DNA of 64,000 bases from Poindextera sp036272595 (GCA_036272595.1 DATAYM010000036.1:52374-116373), one strand, 5' to 3'. Numbered from the stretch's first letter, positions 34,329-42,974 are shown. The notes: generated by a model not told the origin, from the sequence alone. Made by a program: numbers and translations.

Positions 34329-35225
34329 ATGGACGCCTTTCCCGCCTTCTTTCCCCTGGCCGGCCGCACGGTCGCCATCGTCGGCGACGGCGAGCCGGCT
34401 GAGGCCAAGGCGCGGCTGTTCGACGGCTCGCCGGCGCGGCTGCTGCGCATCGAGGCCGGCCAAGCGCTCGAGCCCGCGGTCTACGAGGACGCCAGCCTGG
34501 TCTTCGTCGCCGCCGGCGACCCGGCCTTCCGCGCCGCGGCGGCGAGCGCAGCGCGCCAAGCCGGGGCAGTGGTCAACGTGGTCGATCATCCGGCGCTGTC
34601 GGACTTCCATACGCCGGCCCTGGTGGACCGCGGCGAGGTGGTGGCCGCCGTCGGCACCACCGGCGCCTCGCCCATGCTGGCCGCCCTGCTGCGCAGCGAT
34701 ATCGAGGCGCGCGTGCCGCCCGGCGCCGGCCGGGTGGCGGCGCTGTTCGGAGCCATGCGTGACCAATTGCGCGAAAAGCTGCCCGATCTCGACGCCCGCC
34801 GCGCCTTCCTGCGCGAAGCGCTGAGCGGCCCGGCGGCCGAGGCCGCCATGGCTGGCGACATGGCGCTGGCAAGACGCCTGCTCGGCGAGGCCCTGGACGG
34901 CTGGGCGGGGCGGACGCCGACGCAAGGGCGCCTGCGCCTCGTCGCGGCCGACGGCGTCCCGGACCTGCTCAGCCTGCGCGCCGCCCGGGCGCTGTCCCAG
35001 GCCGATGTATTGATCGCCGACGCCGACGCTCCACCAACGACCCTGGCCCTGGCGCGCCGCGAAGCCCGGCGCCTTCCGGCCGCCGAGGCCGGTCTTGAGG
35101 CGCTAGCCGGTTTCGCCGCTCAGGGCCTGCAGATCGTCTGGGTCGGCGCGCCGGACCTCGGCTTGGTCGAGGCGCTGGCGGCCAGGGGCGTCACGGTCGA
35201 ACGGCTGAGGTCAGCGCCGCCCTAG
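34329..35225 (+). CDS. CysG-like siroheme protein with shortened C-terminal domain
   Basis: The first 200 residues match precorrin-2 dehydrogenase/sirohydrochlorin ferrochelatase: FFPLAGRTVAIVGDGEPAEAKARL, VNVVDHPALSDFHTPALVDRGEV and VGTTGASPMLAALLR. The rest (GRLRLVAADGVPDLLSLRAAR, QADVLIADADA) resembles only the start of the uroporphyrinogen-III methyltransferase domain of CysG and stops after about 95 residues. The methylation must be done by another protein. It is divergent from iorA, and its 3' end overlaps the DUF4142 gene by 4 bases. Confidence 0.82.
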   Translation: MDAFPAFFPLAGRTVAIVGDGEPAEAKARLFDGSPARLLRIEAGQALEPAVYEDASLVFVAAGDPAFRAAAASAARQAGAVVNVVDHPALSDFHTPALVDRGEVVAAVGTTGASPMLAALLRSDIEARVPPGAGRVAALFGAMRDQLREKLPDLDARRAFLREALSGPAAEAAMAGDMALARRLLGEALDGWAGRTPTQGRLRLVAADGVPDLLSLRAARALSQADVLIADADAPPTTLALARREARRLPAAEAGLEALAGFAAQGLQIVWVGAPDLGLVEALAARGVTVERLRSAPP

Positions 35226-35869
35226 CCCATCGCGCTCTGGATGCTGGTGGCCTTTTCCAGGTGCATCTGGACGACCTGGGCGGTCTTGGCGGCGAAGTCC
35301 TTGATCTGCGGCGTGTCGCCGCCCGCGGCATAGGCCTGCATGACCGGCAGCGCGTCGGTGTGGGCCTGCACCTGGCTGGCGATATAGGCCTTGTCGAAAT
35401 CGGCGTCCGAGGCGGCCTTCAGCGCGTCCAGCTTGGCCTGCATGTCGGCGGGCAGGGCGCTGGGTGGCGTGACCGCCGCGCCGGAGGCCTTGATCGCCGC
35501 CTTCAGGTTGGCGGTCGATTGGGTGTGGTCGTGGATCATCATCGCCGCGAAGGCCTTCACGTCGGCGTTCTTCGAGCGCTTCTCGGCCAGCCTGGCGGCG
35601 GCGATCTCGAACATGTCGGTGGCGGCGGCCTTGGCGACGAAGTCGGGCGTCGAGGGCGTGGCCGCCGAGGCGCTGGCCGAAGCCTGGGCTGACGAGGCGC
35701 TGGCGTCGACGGCCGAACTGACAGCGGAAGCGGCGCTGGAGTTGGCGGCGGCGGCGGCGCTGCCGGCGGCCTCGGCGGCGCTGGCGGCCGCGGCGTCGGT
35801 GTTGTTGGCGGGCTGGCTACAGGCCGCCAGAAGCGCCGTGGCGCTGGCGATGAGAAGATAGCGGTGCAT
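35222..35869 (-). CDS. DUF4142 lipoprotein
   Basis: A 215-residue lipoprotein with lipobox LLAAC at Cys17. An Ala/Ser-rich linker covers roughly residues 25-72. The DUF4142 ferritin-like helical domain follows: DFVAKAAATDMFEIAAARLA, AFAAMMIHDHTQ and a C-terminal helix. Family members are common in stress regulons. A possible EcfG-type promoter with one mismatch lies 55 bases upstream, inside the neighbouring kinase gene. It is convergent with the siroheme gene. Confidence 0.8.
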   Translation of the reverse strand: MHRYLLIASATALLAACSQPANNTDAAAASAAEAAGSAAAAANSSAASAVSSAVDASASSAQASASASAATPSTPDFVAKAAATDMFEIAAARLAEKRSKNADVKAFAAMMIHDHTQSTANLKAAIKASGAAVTPPSALPADMQAKLDALKAASDADFDKAYIASQVQAHTDALPVMQAYAAGGDTPQIKDFAAKTAQVVQMHLEKATSIQSAMG

Positions 35870-35923
35870 GCTCGAAAGCTCCCTGTGCCTGAACGCGCGC
35901 TCTTGAGGCGCCGCCCGGACCAG

Positions 35924-35949
35924 AACCTCACGCCGCGGTGATCGGTTCC
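35924..35949 (-). promoter_or_regulatory. Weak candidate EcfG-type promoter before the DUF4142 gene
   Basis: On the minus strand GGAACC, a 16-base spacer and GGTT occur. This is the EcfG pattern with one change in the -10 element (CGTT to GGTT). It lies at the 3' end of the kinase gene, 55 bases before the DUF4142 start. Confidence 0.35.
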
Positions 35950-37436
35950 CTCGGGGCCTGGGGCGCGGCGCGTCCGGTGATCTCGGCCAGGGCCGCGGCG
36001 ACCTGGGTCACGTCATAGGGCTTCTTGATCAGCGGGGCGTCGAACCCCTGCGGCGCGAACTTGGTGTCGCCGTAGCCGGTGGCGAAGATGAAGGGCACGC
36101 CGCGCGCCGCCAGGGCCTGGGCCACCGGCAGCACCGAGGCGCCGTTCAGGTTGGCGTCCAGCACCGCCGCGTCCAGCGGCAGCTCGGCCATGCGCAGACC
36201 CTCCTCGACGTCCGCCGCCGAGCCCGCCACCGTGGCCCCGGCCTCCGACAGCCCGGCCTCCAGCTCCAGCGCCAGCAACAGGGCGTCCTCGACGATCAGC
36301 ACCCTGAGGCCCTTGATACGGCCGGCGGGGTCGAGATAGGGCGCGCCAGCCGAGGCGCCGGCGAGGCTGGGGGCGTCGGCGACGGGCTCGGGCGTCGGCG
36401 AGGCCGCCGGCTGGTCGGCCAGGGCCGAGGCGCCGGCGACCAGGGTGGCGCGCACGCCTTCGCGACGGTGTTCGACGCGCGCCTCGCCGCCCAGTTCGCG
36501 ACCGGTGACCTTGTCCAGAAGGGTGGCGCCGAAGCCGCGACGGGTCGGCGGCGCGACCGGCGGGCCGCCCGCCTCGGTCCAGAGCAGTTCGAGCCCGCCA
36601 TCGCCGGTCGAGCCCCAGACCACCTCGACCCGTCCGAACTCGGTGGAAAGCGCGCCGAACTTCACCGCGTTGGTGGCCAGCTCGTGCAGCGCCAGCGACA
36701 TGGCGTTGGCCGCGCGCGGGGTCAAAAGCAGGTCCGGCCCCTGCCAGCGGGTCTGGCCCGGCGCCAGGCCGCCCAGCTCGGCGGCGGCGATGTTCTGCAT
36801 GCCGGCGCCGCGCCAGCGGGTGGCGGTGAGCAGCTGGTGGGCCGAGGCCATGGATTTCAGCCGCCCGGCGAAGGTCTTCAGGAAGCCCTCCAGCGAGGAA
36901 GCCTTGCGGGCGGACTGGGCGGCCAGCGACTGCACGGCGGCCAGGACATTCTTCACCCGGTGGTCCAGTTCGGCGACCAGGGTCTCGCGCTCGGCCTCGT
37001 CGCGCCGGCGGGTGACCTCCTCGGCGGCGATGGCGGCAAGGTCGACCAGCGCCCGCTCGCCGGCGTGGGCGCAGGCGCCGGCCGACGCCGGCTCATGCAG
37101 GACAATGACCCCCAGCACCGGCCCGTCGGCGGCGAAAAGCGGCGCGGCGGCCCGGAAGCCCTTGTCGTCGGTCGAAATCACCGCCTCGCGCAGGCCGCGC
37201 CAGCGGGTCTGCAACTCGCCGGGGTTCGGCCAGTCGTCGCCCGGCGGCGCCACCCTGGCGACCAGGCGAACCTCGCCATCCTCGAACAGGGCGATGGCCG
37301 CGCGGGAGGTGGAAAAGGCGAGGGCGGCCAGCTGGGCGATCCGCTGCAGGCGCGCCGCGGCCATGGGGTCGGCCGCGGCCAGGCCGGCGGGTCTTGTTTC
37401 AGGCGCCGATGGCGCCGCTGCCGGGGCGCGATCCAT
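35928..37436 (-). CDS. HWE-family histidine kinase with GAF-like and receiver domains
   Basis: A 502-residue cytoplasmic protein. Residues 25-150 form a GAF-like sensor. The kinase core follows with phospho-acceptor His159 in ELDHRVKNVLAAVQS, LALHELATNAVKFGALS and LLWTEAGG, the His and W-x-E features that define HWE kinases. The receiver (about 376-490) has Glu383/Asp384 and phospho-acceptor Asp427 in AAVLDANLNG. HWE kinases feed the PhyR/EcfG general stress pathway in alphaproteobacteria, and the stress genes across the gap fit that. The direct partner is not known. Confidence 0.88.
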   Translation of the reverse strand: MDRAPAAAPSAPETRPAGLAAADPMAAARLQRIAQLAALAFSTSRAAIALFEDGEVRLVARVAPPGDDWPNPGELQTRWRGLREAVISTDDKGFRAAAPLFAADGPVLGVIVLHEPASAGACAHAGERALVDLAAIAAEEVTRRRDEAERETLVAELDHRVKNVLAAVQSLAAQSARKASSLEGFLKTFAGRLKSMASAHQLLTATRWRGAGMQNIAAAELGGLAPGQTRWQGPDLLLTPRAANAMSLALHELATNAVKFGALSTEFGRVEVVWGSTGDGGLELLWTEAGGPPVAPPTRRGFGATLLDKVTGRELGGEARVEHRREGVRATLVAGASALADQPAASPTPEPVADAPSLAGASAGAPYLDPAGRIKGLRVLIVEDALLLALELEAGLSEAGATVAGSAADVEEGLRMAELPLDAAVLDANLNGASVLPVAQALAARGVPFIFATGYGDTKFAPQGFDAPLIKKPYDVTQVAAALAEITGRAAPQAPREPITAA

Positions 37437-37581
37437 GGGCCGTCACTGAAGTCCTTTTGTGGGCGGCAAAAGCCCGGACTGACGCGAACAAATCATTGAC
37501 GACAGAGAACACCTTGCGGAGGGATAAGGAAAGCGTCATGCAGCGGCCAGTTCGCGCCGTTCCGCCTGGACAGCGGGTTTC

Positions 37582-37607
37582 GGAACCGCGCCGTCCGTGG
37601 TCGCGTT
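37582..37607 (+). promoter_or_regulatory. EcfG (general stress sigma factor) promoter
   Basis: GGAACC, exactly 16 bases, then CGTT matches the alphaproteobacterial EcfG/SigT consensus. It lies 53 bases before the ATG of the DUF883-like gene in a non-coding gap, the distance expected for a promoter. Confidence 0.75.
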
Positions 37608-37659
37608 CCCGTCAAAGCTTCAGCGTTTCTCTCACCCATCGATGCCTCGGAGACAATCC

Positions 37660-37950
37660 ATGCCCGCCAGCACCGCCGTCGACGAAACGGCAGACCGCGT
37701 CGACCAGACCATCAAGGACGCCGAAAAGAACATCAACGAGATGACCGAGCGCGCCCAGCGCACGATCCAGGAGGGCCTCGAGACCCTGCGGGTCCAGGCT
37801 CGCGCCTATGCCGACACCGCCGGCGACTCCATCGACGTCGCCCAGCGCTATGTGGCCGAAAAGGTCCAGGAACGGCCGCTGACCGCGACCTTCACGGCGC
37901 TCGGCGTCGGCGTGCTGATCGGCATCCTGCTGGCCGGCGGGCGCCGGTGA
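37660..37950 (+). CDS. DUF883-like membrane-anchored stress protein
   Basis: A 96-residue protein. A long amphipathic helix (about residues 10-65, rich in Asp, Glu, Gln and Arg) precedes one C-terminal membrane span, VGVLIGILLAGGRR, like the YqjD/ElaB group that tethers ribosomes to the membrane in E. coli. The start at 37660 has GGAGA 6 bases upstream. It is under an EcfG-type promoter and overlaps the next gene by 4 bases (GTGA). Confidence 0.75.
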   Translation: MPASTAVDETADRVDQTIKDAEKNINEMTERAQRTIQEGLETLRVQARAYADTAGDSIDVAQRYVAEKVQERPLTATFTALGVGVLIGILLAGGRR

Positions 37951-38336
37951 TCTTCAGACGGCTGCTCATGGCCTTCGTGGCGATCGCGGCGATCGCCACC
38001 TCGGCCTCGGTTGTCATCGTGGCGCTGGCCTTCGCGCTCTACGCGCTGGTCGAGCCCTATGTCGGCCGCGCCGGCGCGAGCGCGGTGGTGGCCGGGTCCT
38101 TCGCCGTGATCGCGGCCATCATCGGCCTCGTCTCCATGCCGCGCGGCCGCCGGCGCCGACGCGGCGAGGCCACCGCCAACGACGTGGCCGAGGACCTGAT
38201 GGAGCTGGTGCGCGACAAGCCGATCGCCTCGGCCGGGGTGGCCCTGGCGGCGGGGATCATGGCCATGCGCAATCCGCGCGTCATCGGCGAGATCGCCCGC
38301 GCCTTCTTCCAGAACCGCAAGCCGCCGAAACGCTAG
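37947..38336 (+). CDS. Small membrane protein (phage-holin/DUF1469-like)
   Basis: A 129-residue protein with two hydrophobic spans (about 6-38 and 44-64). A basic loop, PRGRRRRRGE, and a soluble tail with another hydrophobic patch follow. The start GTG overlaps the stop of the upstream gene, so translation is likely coupled and the EcfG promoter probably serves both. The pair of a DUF883-like and a holin-like protein is common in stress operons. Its function is unknown. Confidence 0.7.
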   Translation: MIFRRLLMAFVAIAAIATSASVVIVALAFALYALVEPYVGRAGASAVVAGSFAVIAAIIGLVSMPRGRRRRRGEATANDVAEDLMELVRDKPIASAGVALAAGIMAMRNPRVIGEIARAFFQNRKPPKR

Positions 38337-38356
38337 GCTGGGAAAGCGGCCCGCGC

Positions 38357-38381
38357 GGAACGCCCGCCTGGGATCGACGTT
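38357..38381 (+). promoter_or_regulatory. EcfG promoter before the DUF1328 gene
   Basis: GGAAC, a 16-base spacer and CGTT lie 57 bases before the ATG of the DUF1328 gene. The spacer is one base shorter than at 37582, still within the range known for this sigma factor. Confidence 0.65.
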
Positions 38382-38437
38382 GAAATCTGCAAGCGGCGCG
38401 CCATCAAGGCCAGCGCCGAGCAAGTGGAGACGACGTC

Positions 38438-38620
38438 ATGCTGAGTTGGGCTCTGATCTTTCTGGTGGTGGCCCTGGTCGCCGGCCTGCTGGGATTCGCC
38501 GGGATCGCCGGCGCGGCCGCGGGCATCGCCAAGCTGCTGTTCCTGGTCTTCCTGGTGCTGTTCGTGATTTCGCTGGTCATGCACACCGTGCGTGGCCGCG
38601 GGCCGGTGGTCGGTCCCTGA
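38438..38620 (+). CDS. DUF1328 (UPF0391) membrane protein
   Basis: A 60-residue protein with two membrane spans (MLSWALIFLVVALVAGLLGF and LLFLVFLVLFVISLVM) joined by GIAGAAAGIAK, which is diagnostic for DUF1328. The family is widespread, small and induced by stress. GGAG precedes the ATG and an EcfG-type promoter lies upstream. Its role is unknown. Confidence 0.9.
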   Translation: MLSWALIFLVVALVAGLLGFAGIAGAAAGIAKLLFLVFLVLFVISLVMHTVRGRGPVVGP

Positions 38621-38624
38621 AGAC

Positions 38625-39059
38625 CTAGAGATCCACCACCTCGAAGCCGGCGCGCCTCGCCAGGCGCCCGGCGATGAGGCTGCGGTGGCAGACGTTGGCG
38701 TCGGCCTCCAGGCAGAGCAGAGCCGTGGGCCGCGCCGCACTGATATCGGCCGCCTCGGCGAGTTCCGCCTGGGCGGCCGGTTCGTTATCCAGATAGCCGT
38801 TGTAGATCGCCTGCATCTCGGCGGTGCGCCCGGCGCGGGCGGCGAGGCGCCCGGCCGGCGGCGTGCCCAGGGCGCGCAAGTGCACATAGTCGATGCCGGC
38901 GTCGGCGAGCCCGGCGGCCAGCAGCTTCTTGGAGAACCCGGCCCGGCGGGAGGCGGCGACGGCTCGCACGTCGACCAGCACCTGGACCCCGGCGCCCTTG
39001 AGCCGCTCGATCAGTTCGGCCTGGGTGGCGGCCTGATAGCCGATGGTGAACAGTTTCAT
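38625..39059 (-). CDS. DUF488 family protein
   Basis: A 144-residue protein starting KLFTIGYQAATQAELIERL, with VLVDVRAVAASRRAGFSKK and CLEADANVCHRSLIAGRLA, the conserved DUF488 core with a Cys pair and His. The biochemical function of the family is not established. It is divergent from the hydrolase gene and convergent with DUF1328. Confidence 0.88.
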   Translation of the reverse strand: MKLFTIGYQAATQAELIERLKGAGVQVLVDVRAVAASRRAGFSKKLLAAGLADAGIDYVHLRALGTPPAGRLAARAGRTAEMQAIYNGYLDNEPAAQAELAEAADISAARPTALLCLEADANVCHRSLIAGRLARRAGFEVVDL

Positions 39060-39109
39060 CCCGCGCCTCCTTCGCCTATGCAGCCTGCCGAACGCCTGTA
39101 GGAGGCCGC

Positions 39110-39991
39110 ATGGACGCCATTGTCGCCTACCAGCCCCGCGCCCGCGAGGTGCGGCTCGAAACCGAGGCCGGACCCGGCGAATTCGCCTATCTCGACTTCG
39201 GACCCGATGAGCGGCCGGTCGACGCGGTGTTTTCGCACGCCAACGGCTTCAACGCGCGCACCTATCGGACGATCCTCGCCGCCCTGGCCGGCGAGTTGCG
39301 CATCCTGGCGCTCGACCTGCGCGGCCACGGCCGCACCCGCGCGCCGACCTCGCCGGAGGGACGGCGAAGCTGGCTCGACCTGGGCGACGACCTGATCGTC
39401 TTCCTCGATACGCTCGATCTGAAGGACGTGGTGCTGGCCGGCCACTCCATGGGCGGCACGCTCAGCCTGTTCACCGCCGCCGAGCGGCCGGAACGGGTGC
39501 GGGCATTGGCGCTGTTCGATCCGGTCATCCTGCCGCCGGACCGGCCCGCCGGGGCGGTCGGCGAGTCGCCGCTGATCCACGGCGCGACGCGCCGGCGACG
39601 GCATTTCGACAGCCGCGAAGCCGCCGTCCAGTCGTATCGCGGCCGCGGCGCCTTCACCACCTGGCCAGAGGCCATGCTGCTGGACTATGCCGAGGACGGC
39701 TTTCGCGACCTGGCCGACGGGACCGTCGAACTGGCCTGCGCGCCGGACTGGGAGGCGTCCAACTATACCGCCCAGGCGCACGATCCCTGGGACGCCTTCG
39801 CCCGCAGCCGCTGCCCGATCCGCATCCTGCGCGCCGAGACCGCCTCCACCTGCAATGTCGACGGCCGCATCGACCAGCTGACGGCGGACGGGCGAATCCG
39901 CATCGAGACCGTGCCGGGAACCACCCATTTCCTGCCGATGGAACGGCCGGACCTGGTCAAGTCGACGCTGAGGGCGGCGATCGAGACCTAG
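39110..39991 (+). CDS. Alpha/beta-fold hydrolase
   Basis: A 293-residue cytoplasmic hydrolase. FSHANGFNARTYR takes the oxyanion-hole position, LDLRGHGRTRAP is typical, GHSMGGT holds the serine nucleophile, and GTTHFLPME the catalytic His. The substrate is unknown. GGAGG lies upstream of the ATG. The 3' end overlaps the Fur-family gene by 4 bases. Confidence 0.82.
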   Translation: MDAIVAYQPRAREVRLETEAGPGEFAYLDFGPDERPVDAVFSHANGFNARTYRTILAALAGELRILALDLRGHGRTRAPTSPEGRRSWLDLGDDLIVFLDTLDLKDVVLAGHSMGGTLSLFTAAERPERVRALALFDPVILPPDRPAGAVGESPLIHGATRRRRHFDSREAAVQSYRGRGAFTTWPEAMLLDYAEDGFRDLADGTVELACAPDWEASNYTAQAHDPWDAFARSRCPIRILRAETASTCNVDGRIDQLTADGRIRIETVPGTTHFLPMERPDLVKSTLRAAIET

Positions 39992-40473
39992 GCCGCTTCC
40001 ACGCAGGCGGCGCAAAGGCCGTGGGCTTCGATGGTGACGGAGGTCAGCCGGTAGCCGGCCTCGGCGCCGATGGCGTCCATCTCGGAGGCGGCCTTGGGCT
40101 CGACCTCGGCGGTGGCGCCGCAGCAGTCGCAGATCAAGAACGCCGCCGCGTGGGTCTGCCCGACCCGGCGGCAGGCGACATAGGCGTTCAGGCTCTCGAT
40201 CCGGTGGGCCAGGCCATGGCGTTCAAGGAATTCCAGCGCCCGGTAGACGGTCGGCGGTTTGGCGGCGCGGCCGCCGGCGTGGAATTTCGGCAAAAGGTCG
40301 TAGGCCTTCACCGGCTGGCCGGCGCGCAGCAGCATCTCCAAGGCCCGGCGCCGCGGTTCGGTCAGCCGCTGATGGCCGGCCGCGCAGCGTTGCTCGGCGT
40401 CCTTGAGCTCCGCCTTCAGCCCCGCCCCGCCGAGGCCCGGCTGGTCGTGGGTATGGGTGCAGTTTGTGCCCAT
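39988..40473 (-). CDS. Fur-family regulator, Zur-like
   Basis: A 161-residue metalloregulator. A winged-helix domain (LTEPRRRALEMLLRAGQPVKA, PPTVYRALEFLERHGLAHRI) is followed by a dimerisation domain with two CxxC pairs (CDCC and CAAC). The His-rich start (NCTHTHDQ) and these cysteines suit a zinc-sensing Zur. No zinc transporter is adjacent to confirm the ligand. It runs toward the hydrolase and overlaps it by 4 bases. Confidence 0.82.
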   Translation of the reverse strand: MGTNCTHTHDQPGLGGAGLKAELKDAEQRCAAGHQRLTEPRRRALEMLLRAGQPVKAYDLLPKFHAGGRAAKPPTVYRALEFLERHGLAHRIESLNAYVACRRVGQTHAAAFLICDCCGATAEVEPKAASEMDAIGAEAGYRLTSVTIEAHGLCAACVEAA

Positions 40474-40532
40474 CCTCGGCCTGAGGTAGGGCCGAACGGG
40501 CGCGCGCGCAAGCCAGCGAAAATCCGGTCCGA

Positions 40533-41573
40533 TCAGGCGAACAGCCGGGCGAAACGGCGCTTCTCGCGGCTCTTCCAGCCCTCGCGGTGCCAGGCGTCGG
40601 AGCCGATCAGCGGCACCACCGTGGTGGCCTCGGCGAACACCATCTGCTCATAGGTGACGTCCACCTTGCCCCAGGAGCAGGCCTCCTTCAGCGTCGAGGA
40701 GGAGCAGGCGCCGTCGCGCACGTCGGCGACGGTGATCTGCACGGCGTATTTGTGCATGTCCGCCTCGATGCCGAGGATTTCGGCGCAGACCACGGTGTCC
40801 TGGGCGAAGTTCTTCGGCACCCCGCCGCCGACCATGAACAGGCCGGTGGTCTTGGCGGCGATCTTCACGTCGGTCAGCTCGCGGAAGTCGGCGACCGAGT
40901 CGATGCTGACATAGGGCTGCCTGGCCTTGATCCGCTCGGCCTGGTGCTTGACCAGGCCGAAGCCGGCCGATGAGTCGGTGAAGGCCGGGCAGAAGATCAC
41001 CGCGTCTTCCTCGTACGCCGTCTGGATCAGCGAGCCGGGCTTTTTTGCGTTGCCGGCCGCCAGCCACTTGCCGATCTCGCGGATGAATTCGCGCGAGGAA
41101 TAGGGCCGCGGCTCCAGGCTGTCGGCGATCTCCTTGATCGCCCCGTCGCAGGCCTGCAGCTCTTCCTCGTCGATATAGGTGTCGTAGATGCGGTCGATAT
41201 AGAGGGCGCGCAGGTCGCGGTCGTCGACCTCCGCCTGGGCCTGGTAGTGCCTGAAGCCGAGGGCCTCGAAGAAGTCCATGTCGATGATCGAGGCGCCGGT
41301 GGCGACCACCGCGTCGATCATCCCGTAGCGCACCATGTCGCGATAGACGTGCATGCAGCCGCCGGCGCTGGTCGAGCCGGCCAGCGTCAGCCAGACCGAG
41401 CAGGCCTTGTCCTCGATGGCCATGGAGAGGATGTCGGCGGCCCGAGCGGTGTCGCGCGAGGTGAAGCTCATCTGGCGCATGGCGTCGATCACCGGGCGCG
41501 CGTCGTACGAGGTGATGTCCACGTGCTCGACCGTCTTGGCGAGCAGTTCGGCCTTGGTGTTGGGTTTGGTCAT
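40533..41573 (-). CDS. Deoxyhypusine synthase-like protein, probable homospermidine synthase
   Basis: A 346-residue protein of the deoxyhypusine synthase fold. The catalytic lysine motif SWGKVDV (Lys303) is kept, as are LTLAGSTSAGGCM and VGGGVPKNFAQD for NAD binding. Bacteria lack hypusine, and bacterial members of this family are reported to make homospermidine from spermidine or putrescine. Its place directly after an ornithine-decarboxylase-type gene supports a polyamine role. The exact product is inferred. Confidence 0.85.
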   Translation of the reverse strand: MTKPNTKAELLAKTVEHVDITSYDARPVIDAMRQMSFTSRDTARAADILSMAIEDKACSVWLTLAGSTSAGGCMHVYRDMVRYGMIDAVVATGASIIDMDFFEALGFRHYQAQAEVDDRDLRALYIDRIYDTYIDEEELQACDGAIKEIADSLEPRPYSSREFIREIGKWLAAGNAKKPGSLIQTAYEEDAVIFCPAFTDSSAGFGLVKHQAERIKARQPYVSIDSVADFRELTDVKIAAKTTGLFMVGGGVPKNFAQDTVVCAEILGIEADMHKYAVQITVADVRDGACSSSTLKEACSWGKVDVTYEQMVFAEATTVVPLIGSDAWHREGWKSREKRRFARLFA

Positions 41574-41593
41574 GGGGATTCCAACCTTTAAAG

Positions 41594-41613
41594 CCCCTCC
41601 TTTGCGGGAGGGG
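41594..41613. repeat. Short CCCCTCC/GGAGGGG hairpin repeat
   Basis: A 7-bp stem with a 6-base loop between the two polyamine genes. Its arms resemble the ends of the larger repeats at 51.2 and 52.7 kb. It could attenuate read-through from the decarboxylase to the synthase gene. Confidence 0.5.
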
Positions 41614-41672
41614 TCGGGGCGGGGGAGCGGCGGAGACGGGCTGACGGCCGCGCCGTCAGCCCTTATGCCGGA

Positions 41673-42911
41673 CTATCTGCGCCGGCGCTTCTTTCCACGG
41701 GCGCGCGACAGTTTGACGACCGTGTCGGTCTCGGTGCGCGGGGTTGGGATCGACGCCGGCGCCAGGCCGTACATCGAGGCCATGGGCGCGTCCTTGACGA
41801 TGGCCGCATCCAGGTCGCCATAGCCGTTGAAGCGGGTGGTCATGGTGACGCCATAGGCGCCCATCATGCCGATCTCGACATAGTCGCCCTCGCCGACGTC
41901 TTCCGGCAGCCAGAAGGGTCCCGGCATGTGGTCAAGGCTGTCGCAGGTCGGTCCGTAGAAACGGAACGGCTTCAGAGGCGCGTCGGCGGCGCCGTCGCGC
42001 ACCAGCTTGACCGGAAACGGCCATCTGGAATGGCTGGCGTCGAACAGCGAGCCGTAGGAGCCGTCGTTCAGGTAGAGCGCGTCGCCCTTGCGCAACTCGA
42101 CGCGGGTCAGCACCGACGAGCATTCGGCCACCAGCGCCCGGCCCGGTTCGCACCAGAGCTCGGTGGTCTCGTGCACCATCATCTCGGCGAAGCCGCGGTC
42201 GACGGCGTCCATGAAGAAGCCGAGGTTGGGCGGCACCATGCCGGGATAGACCGACGGGAAGCCGCCGCCGACGTCGACCACGTCGGCGAAGACGCCGGCG
42301 CGGACCAGCGAGCGCGAGGCCTGGGCCATGGCCGACTGATAGGCGGTCGGCCGCATGCACTGGCTGCCGACGTGGAAGGAGACGCCCATCAGGTCCTGGG
42401 TGGCGCGGCGGGCGGACAGCAGCAGCCCCGGGGCCTCGGCCGGCTCGACGCCGAACTTGCCGGCGAGCGGATAGGAGGCGCCTTCGGCGGTCACCGCCAG
42501 CCGCACGATCAGGTTCAGGTCCTTGGCGTTACCGGTCGCGTCGAGGATCTTGGCGAGTTCGTCCTCGGTATCGAAGGCGAAGGTGCGCACGCCGTGATCG
42601 AAATAGGCGGCCGAGATGGCGCTGCGGCTCTTCACCGGATGCATGAAGGCCATGCGCGCGCCGGGGGCGTGCTTCGCCACCAGCTCGATCTCCGGCATCG
42701 AGGCCACGTCGAAGGCGTTGACCCCGTTGGCGGCCAGGGCTTCGATCACCCACGGCGAAGGGTTCGCCTTGACCGCGTAAAGGACGTCGCCTTTGAAAGT
42801 CTTCTGGAACCAGCGCGCCGCTAGGGCCACGGCGCCCGGTCGCACGAGTGCGACAGGACGTTCCGGCGACCGCTCACGGACCAGGTCCAGGGGCGAATGG
42901 TACGTGTGCAA
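41673..42911 (-). CDS. Type III PLP-dependent ornithine/lysine decarboxylase
   Basis: A 412-residue decarboxylase of the alanine-racemase fold. The PLP lysine is in LYAVKANPSP. The glycine-rich phosphate loop VVDVGGGFP, CEPGRALVAE, and the GPTCDSLD motif with the cross-subunit cysteine are all present, so the protein looks active on ornithine or a related diamine precursor. A highly basic tail, RARGKKRRRR, is unusual. The start is TTG with AGGGGG upstream. The neighbouring deoxyhypusine-synthase-like gene would use the diamine. Confidence 0.88.
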   Translation of the reverse strand: MHTYHSPLDLVRERSPERPVALVRPGAVALAARWFQKTFKGDVLYAVKANPSPWVIEALAANGVNAFDVASMPEIELVAKHAPGARMAFMHPVKSRSAISAAYFDHGVRTFAFDTEDELAKILDATGNAKDLNLIVRLAVTAEGASYPLAGKFGVEPAEAPGLLLSARRATQDLMGVSFHVGSQCMRPTAYQSAMAQASRSLVRAGVFADVVDVGGGFPSVYPGMVPPNLGFFMDAVDRGFAEMMVHETTELWCEPGRALVAECSSVLTRVELRKGDALYLNDGSYGSLFDASHSRWPFPVKLVRDGAADAPLKPFRFYGPTCDSLDHMPGPFWLPEDVGEGDYVEIGMMGAYGVTMTTRFNGYGDLDAAIVKDAPMASMYGLAPASIPTPRTETDTVVKLSRARGKKRRRR

Positions 42912-42974
42912 TTCACGTAACCCCCTGCAGATTGTTAAACCCAGGCCGGCGTTAGCAGCGCTTTTCAGGACTTC

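Noticed and set aside
37559..37564. GTTCC-type element as a minus-strand EcfG promoter for the HWE kinase
   Set aside because: No AACG-like partner is found 16-17 bases away on the proper side.
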